A program made the position numbers and the translations under genes. The notes beneath the pieces were generated by a model, which was not told the origin of the DNA, did not search any database, and saw only the letters and a list, made by a program, of their open reading frames with translations. A stretch of DNA of 64,000 nt from Chamaecyparis obtusa. Taxonomy: Eukaryota; Streptophyta; Pinopsida; Cupressales; Cupressaceae. Below are positions 60,081-64,000 of this stretch, in pieces; positions within the stretch are counted from its first letter, which is position 1, and the number at the start of each line of letters is the position of its first letter. The stretch covers positions 3,241,501-3,305,500 of the forward strand of contig BSBK01000970.1 of the NCBI GenBank assembly GCA_027943335.1, written 5' to 3'.

Positions 60081-61104
60081 TTACAAATATTTTCTTTTAT
60101 AACAATTATGATTAATATACTATGAAAGTTCCCAACCTTCTGAAATTCTCCAAGTTGGACAACCTTTGTGGGAAGCTACACTCAAGAATCTAAAACCTTT
60201 TCATTTTGTGAAATCCAAGAAACCAATGGGGCTTCATCTAATTATCTCCAAAGCTTAACGGTTTTTGTTCAAGATCACCAATGACAATCCACCTATATAG
60301 TTTCCAGAAGTGTAGTTATCAGTATGAAACAGTTTAAATACTTATAAATTTGACAAAACAAGGCTTTATTAATGGGTTAAAAACTTTCATTATATTAACT
60401 AGTATTTACTTTTTTGGGGGCTATTGTGCTTTGTCAATTGAATTAGCATTCCAATAACCATCTCTTTCACAATTACAAAATGATTATTTCTCATTGGTAA
60501 TTATTCTTTTTGCCTATGGACTCCATAAAAAATAAATAATAATGGAGTTATCAATGAAAACTTTGACATTGCAAGAGTTGTTAAGGAGAAAAGAAAAGGC
60601 AATGCACATGGGTATGTTCAATCACATTCAAAAAAAGGTTCTATCATTTGTAGAAGCTCAATTAACCAACAACTTAAAATCACTTTTAGTGAGGATTCAG
60701 TACTTGCATCAAAGTGCCTCAACACATGAATTAATCAGTTTAGAACATGGGAGCAATTGGGATACCAAAAATTGCAGCAAGCGAAAAAACCACAAAAAAT
60801 GGGTAAGGGTTCAATTCCCTTCCCTTACCTTACCTTCTCTTCCCTTGGTTTTTGTATTTTTTGATAAGATCCCTCTCAAAGACTCTTCGAGTTGCTCAAT
60901 AAACATGGGATAAAAATATTGTGGGCATAATCCTGAACCACGATGGTGTCTTTGAGAGAAACCCTTGTTAGGGTTTTGTTTTATTCATTATAAGGTTTTC
61001 CTGGCATGGGAGTGCATGCATCTATAAGTTCTTCCAGAGTGTATTTAGGTGCCATATGTTCAACCTCCAAGATCTCCCCAAAGATGCTAGACTAAATCAA
61101 AAGA
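60081..61104. other. No recognisable gene
   Basis: AT-rich DNA between copia remnants. One 123-codon plus-strand ORF (60,542-60,913) has a charged, helical first half but no family features I know. The stretch next to 61,105 may be the beginning of the internal region of the minus-strand copia element whose LTR ends at 61,123. Confidence 0.4.
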
Positions 61105-61120
61105 CCATTCTCTAACACCA
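61105..61120 (-). promoter_or_regulatory. Copia-type primer binding site (cop3)
   Basis: TGGTGTTAGAGAATGG on the minus strand lies 2 nt after a CA terminus. It resembles the initiator-methionine tRNA site TGGTATCAGAGC used by plant copia elements, with changes. Confidence 0.5.
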
Positions 61121-61122
61121 AT

Positions 61123-61620
61123 TGTTGAACATTCAATATACTTGCGGGAGGGGGGGATCAATATATCCTTAACATTATAAATATCTTGAAAGAACAATTC
61201 ACATAACACAATTAAAGACTACAAGAAGATTAAAGTATGAAGAACAAAATATAACACATAACACTAATATTTTTGTGGAAACCCCAATCCTTGTTCTTGT
61301 CCCATGAATTACGCAATCCTTATTCTTCTCCCAATATTGTATATGCACGAACATCCTAGTGATAAACTATGGTTGCATAAACTGACTTGCCATATTTTTT
61401 AGACCCAGAGTGTTTTCCAAAAGCATCATTCTGAAGTCATATCTTTACCAAAAGATAAGGATAGTGTATGTACTCTCAACTGTGCATACTTCATAGTCAT
61501 GTAATTATCTTGCCATAACCTTGCGATTATATTGTTGCATGTGGAGTAGTGCGGAGAAAAACTTAGACGCGTTGTCTGTCAACACTGTCAGAGGAAACAA
61601 ATGACATCAAAGACAACATT
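61123..61620 (-). mobile_element. Copia LTR, 3' part (cop3; start not defined)
   Basis: On the minus strand the end is …GTTCAACA at 61,123. Before it lie a C-rich run (61,148-61,157) and gggtttccacaaaaatatta (61,260-61,285), the same order as in the cop1 LTR. The LTR start is not recognisable; 61,620 is a guess. Confidence 0.5.
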
Positions 61621-63432
61621 TTAATAAGATCAGTATAAGATTAATTACTAAGACCTGTGTTCAGAGGTGAAAAAACCCCATTATCAGAGGAAACATCAGA
61701 AGTAGCATTCTTTCCCAAGTAAATATTATCCTCAGTTGGTGTGGAAGAAGATGAACCATCATGTTCCAAGCAATAATGATCGGAAGAAGCATCAACATCC
61801 CATTGAGCTACAACATGGAGGGGAGAAGAAATCTTAGGTAATTGATCACTACAATCCTCAAGATGATCAGATAGTGTATGTAAGCCCAAAAACTTGTCCA
61901 CAAAAATACAAACCATAAAAAGAGCAATTTATTCCAAAGAGACTCTTATTAGTATATTGTCATTGATGTCATTGATTTGGTGAAAATTGTGATATGTAAA
62001 TGCAATCTATTGATGTACATAGTGAACTATTTTTGTAATGTTAGTGACTATATTAAAGGAAATTTGTACTTCAACAAGAACTGCATTTCATGCATGTTTA
62101 GATGCAATTATGACAATTCATCTTGTATTCATACTTTTACATTAAAAAATAACTCAATGATAATTCTCCCCCTCTATTGTACAGATTTGCAAAGGTACGC
62201 AGGTATGATATTATTTCTTAATAATTTTTTTCTTTTTTAATTTAAAATTTCATTATTTTTTTAAATTGAAAAAGTCTTTAAAAAAAAATTGGACTAAGGG
62301 GATTTTTATGTATTATTAATTATCAGTGAATCCAATCAATTAAGGATCATATCATTTGCCTATCTCTCTTGTGCTATCTATTGAGCTTCTAGTTATTGGC
62401 ATTTTCTTTCATTGCCTTAGGAAAATTCTTACATGGCATTTAAAAATAAATTTATGTTTTTAAAAAAATGATTTTGTTTTTTTTTTAAATATTTTTTTTT
62501 CTTTTTTAGATTTTTAAATAAAGTTTTTCTTAAACTCATCGAGCTCTTGAAAAGAAAAGTTTTAAATAAATAAACAAAATTGAGAACAATTTATTTTCTT
62601 GTCACTACTTACTTGTTTTGTTGCACTTCCAACCAACAACTAGGGGGAACAATTTCCTCTTGATATATTGGCACATTGTGGGGGCATATTTTTGTAGTAA
62701 TAAGTAGGGAATCTTTGGTGGCTTCATCATCTTCATGTTTCTAGTTGTGCATGTTTGTATTTAATTTTGTATGCTCTTGCATGAGCAATGATGTACACGC
62801 ACTATCATAAGGTGTCATTTTTTTTTGTACTCTATTATTGATTACATATTTGATGTAATCCCTATGTTACTAGATTAGGAATATCATGGGATATGGTGCT
62901 TGAAGGTTATGATCCAAGAAGTTAGTGGAAGCATGACTATAGTTCAAGTGTACCAACCTACTAGTTGAGTGTATCTAGTTGGTGCCCATGTAGGTGTCTC
63001 CATGCTTGATCTCTATCATATCTTAGTGGGTATTTCATCGATCATTCTACATCAACATTAGTACCTGATTTTGTCACACTTTGATATTCTTTGTGCATCA
63101 ATAGCTCTATTTTCTTCCTATGGAGGAGAATTGGTCAACACATTGGACCATATTTATAGGAGATTCAACATTGAGTAGTGGGGGGGGATTTATGATCTCT
63201 CTTCTTTTCTCCCATTCATCGTTGGGAGAATTATTATATTCATCTCTCTTTTTTCAGGAGAGTTTTTTCCATGAGGTTTTCTCTCTTTCTCTACTTTATG
63301 AGAGATTGCATTACTTTTGCACTTGCATATTGTACATGGGTACCTAATATGACATTGTAGTTGGGACCCATCATGCATTGTCATCTAGCATTGTGAGCTT
63401 AAGTGCATTCTCCTAAGTTGCATTTAGGGGGG
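61621..63432. other. No recognisable gene; copia-like 3' region near the right end
   Basis: A 91-codon minus-strand ORF (61,641-61,916) is serine/aspartate-rich and unassigned. The rest is AT-rich with homopolymers (62,455-62,530). At 62,642-62,680 and 63,180-63,187 there are G-rich tracts. A polypurine-like aggggg ends at 63,432. No conserved protein is visible. Confidence 0.35.
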
Positions 63433-64000
63433 TGTTGGTGTAATTAATTCATTCTAATTATACTTTACTTAAGTTTACTTAGGGTTATGCATCCTATTTT
63501 AGCACATGGTATAGGATAATTCTACTTTAGGTAGAGTTAGTTTTTATCTCATTCTACTTTATGTGTGAGATCAACCTTTGAAGCTCTTATCACATTGTCA
63601 TCCTCTCATTATTGTACATGTTTGTGTTGGCAAGAGACACTGCATTACGGCTTGTATGTTGTCAATAATGAAAATACTACATGACTCCAATGGTCACTTG
63701 TCAAGATCTAAAGTCAACAAATGTCAGAAGACAAAAATAACTAAGTATGGAAGAAGAAGGATAGTGAGAAGGGTACATTAAAATATTTGGTACAAATAGG
63801 TACAATTTTTTTTTTGGAGAGAGAACCTAGGGGAGCTTCAGGAAGACCCTAGACCTTATTCTATCTTCGCTTTAGCTAGTGATGTCAACTGATTGAGTTA
63901 TGCTAGTCTGAGTATGGGTTTGGTAGAGAATAGTGAAGAACAAAAATAGTCAGTCAATACATCGATTGCCAATCCTAATAGGTTGATGATCTATGTTGAT
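63433..64000 (+). mobile_element. Copia-type LTR start, runs off the window
   Basis: TGTTGGTGTAATTAATTC directly follows a G-rich tract (tttaggggg), the usual junction of copia polypurine tract and 3' LTR. The LTR end is not reached. The 67-codon ORF at 63,578-63,781 lies inside and is not recognised. Confidence 0.5.

Noticed and set aside
60542..60913. 123-codon ORF as a possible host gene
   Set aside because: No recognised motif, no splice or neighbour support, within copia-rich DNA.

Overview
The window looks like intergenic DNA from the nuclear genome of a large-genome seed plant. It is AT-rich and consists almost entirely of nested, decayed LTR retrotransposons. I see no intact host gene, no rRNA, tRNA or CRISPR, and no prokaryotic signal. 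A conifer-like host fits the long, old, deeply nested Ty3/gypsy and Ty1/copia elements, but that is inference. For cross-reference I use my own letters: A, B, C and F are Tat-type Ty3/gypsy elements, D is a chromovirus, cop1-3 are copia remnants.

Layout. A (minus strand) runs from its 5' LTR at 8,168-9,350 down past position 1. It keeps the leader, a piece of gag and the last part of integrase, but the middle of gag and all of pol up to integrase is replaced by a long unfamiliar ORF (3,280-5,553) and a 12-bp minisatellite (2,113-2,412). B (plus strand) resumes at 9,351 with its leader, gag, protease, G-patch-like segment, RT, RNase H, archaeal-type RNase H and integrase (10,076-19,325), 3' noncoding DNA, polypurine tract (33,880-33,898) and a 3' LTR in two pieces (33,899-34,895 and 48,847-49,377). 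B is interrupted by A, by a 1.67-kb insert flanked by 130-bp perfect repeats (16,072-17,998), by a chromovirus complex D (20,346-33,381, minus), and, inside its 3' LTR, by C.

C (34,896-48,841, plus) is complete in outline: 938/933-bp LTRs, the 5-bp target duplication CAACC, primer site, gag-pol and polypurine tract. It carries many stops and a 50-bp RT deletion. B lies inside the RNase H codons of a copia element (cop1, 49,378 to about 51,611). That element borders F (about 51,650-59,678, minus), a second Tat-like element carrying a proline/serine-rich ORF with the same SILGPY-type repeats as A. F in turn abuts another copia RNase H remnant (cop2). The right end holds a minus-strand copia LTR end with primer site (near 61,120) and the start of a further copia LTR at 63,433. 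The nesting is therefore at least four deep: F > cop1 > B > {A, solo insert, D, C}.

How it fits together. B and C encode all the steps of retrotransposition in one long frame and are dead now. A and F look like non-autonomous relatives that keep promoter, primer site and leader but encode a different protein in place of pol, so they would have depended on B-type elements for RT and integrase. A, B and C share a small repeated hairpin motif in the noncoding DNA after integrase (A has a second copy upstream). The most interesting material is the gag-X/SILGPY ORF family, the hairpin arrays, the G-patch-like segment between protease and RT, and a WD40 (HOS15/TBL1-like) host-gene fragment at about 31,300.
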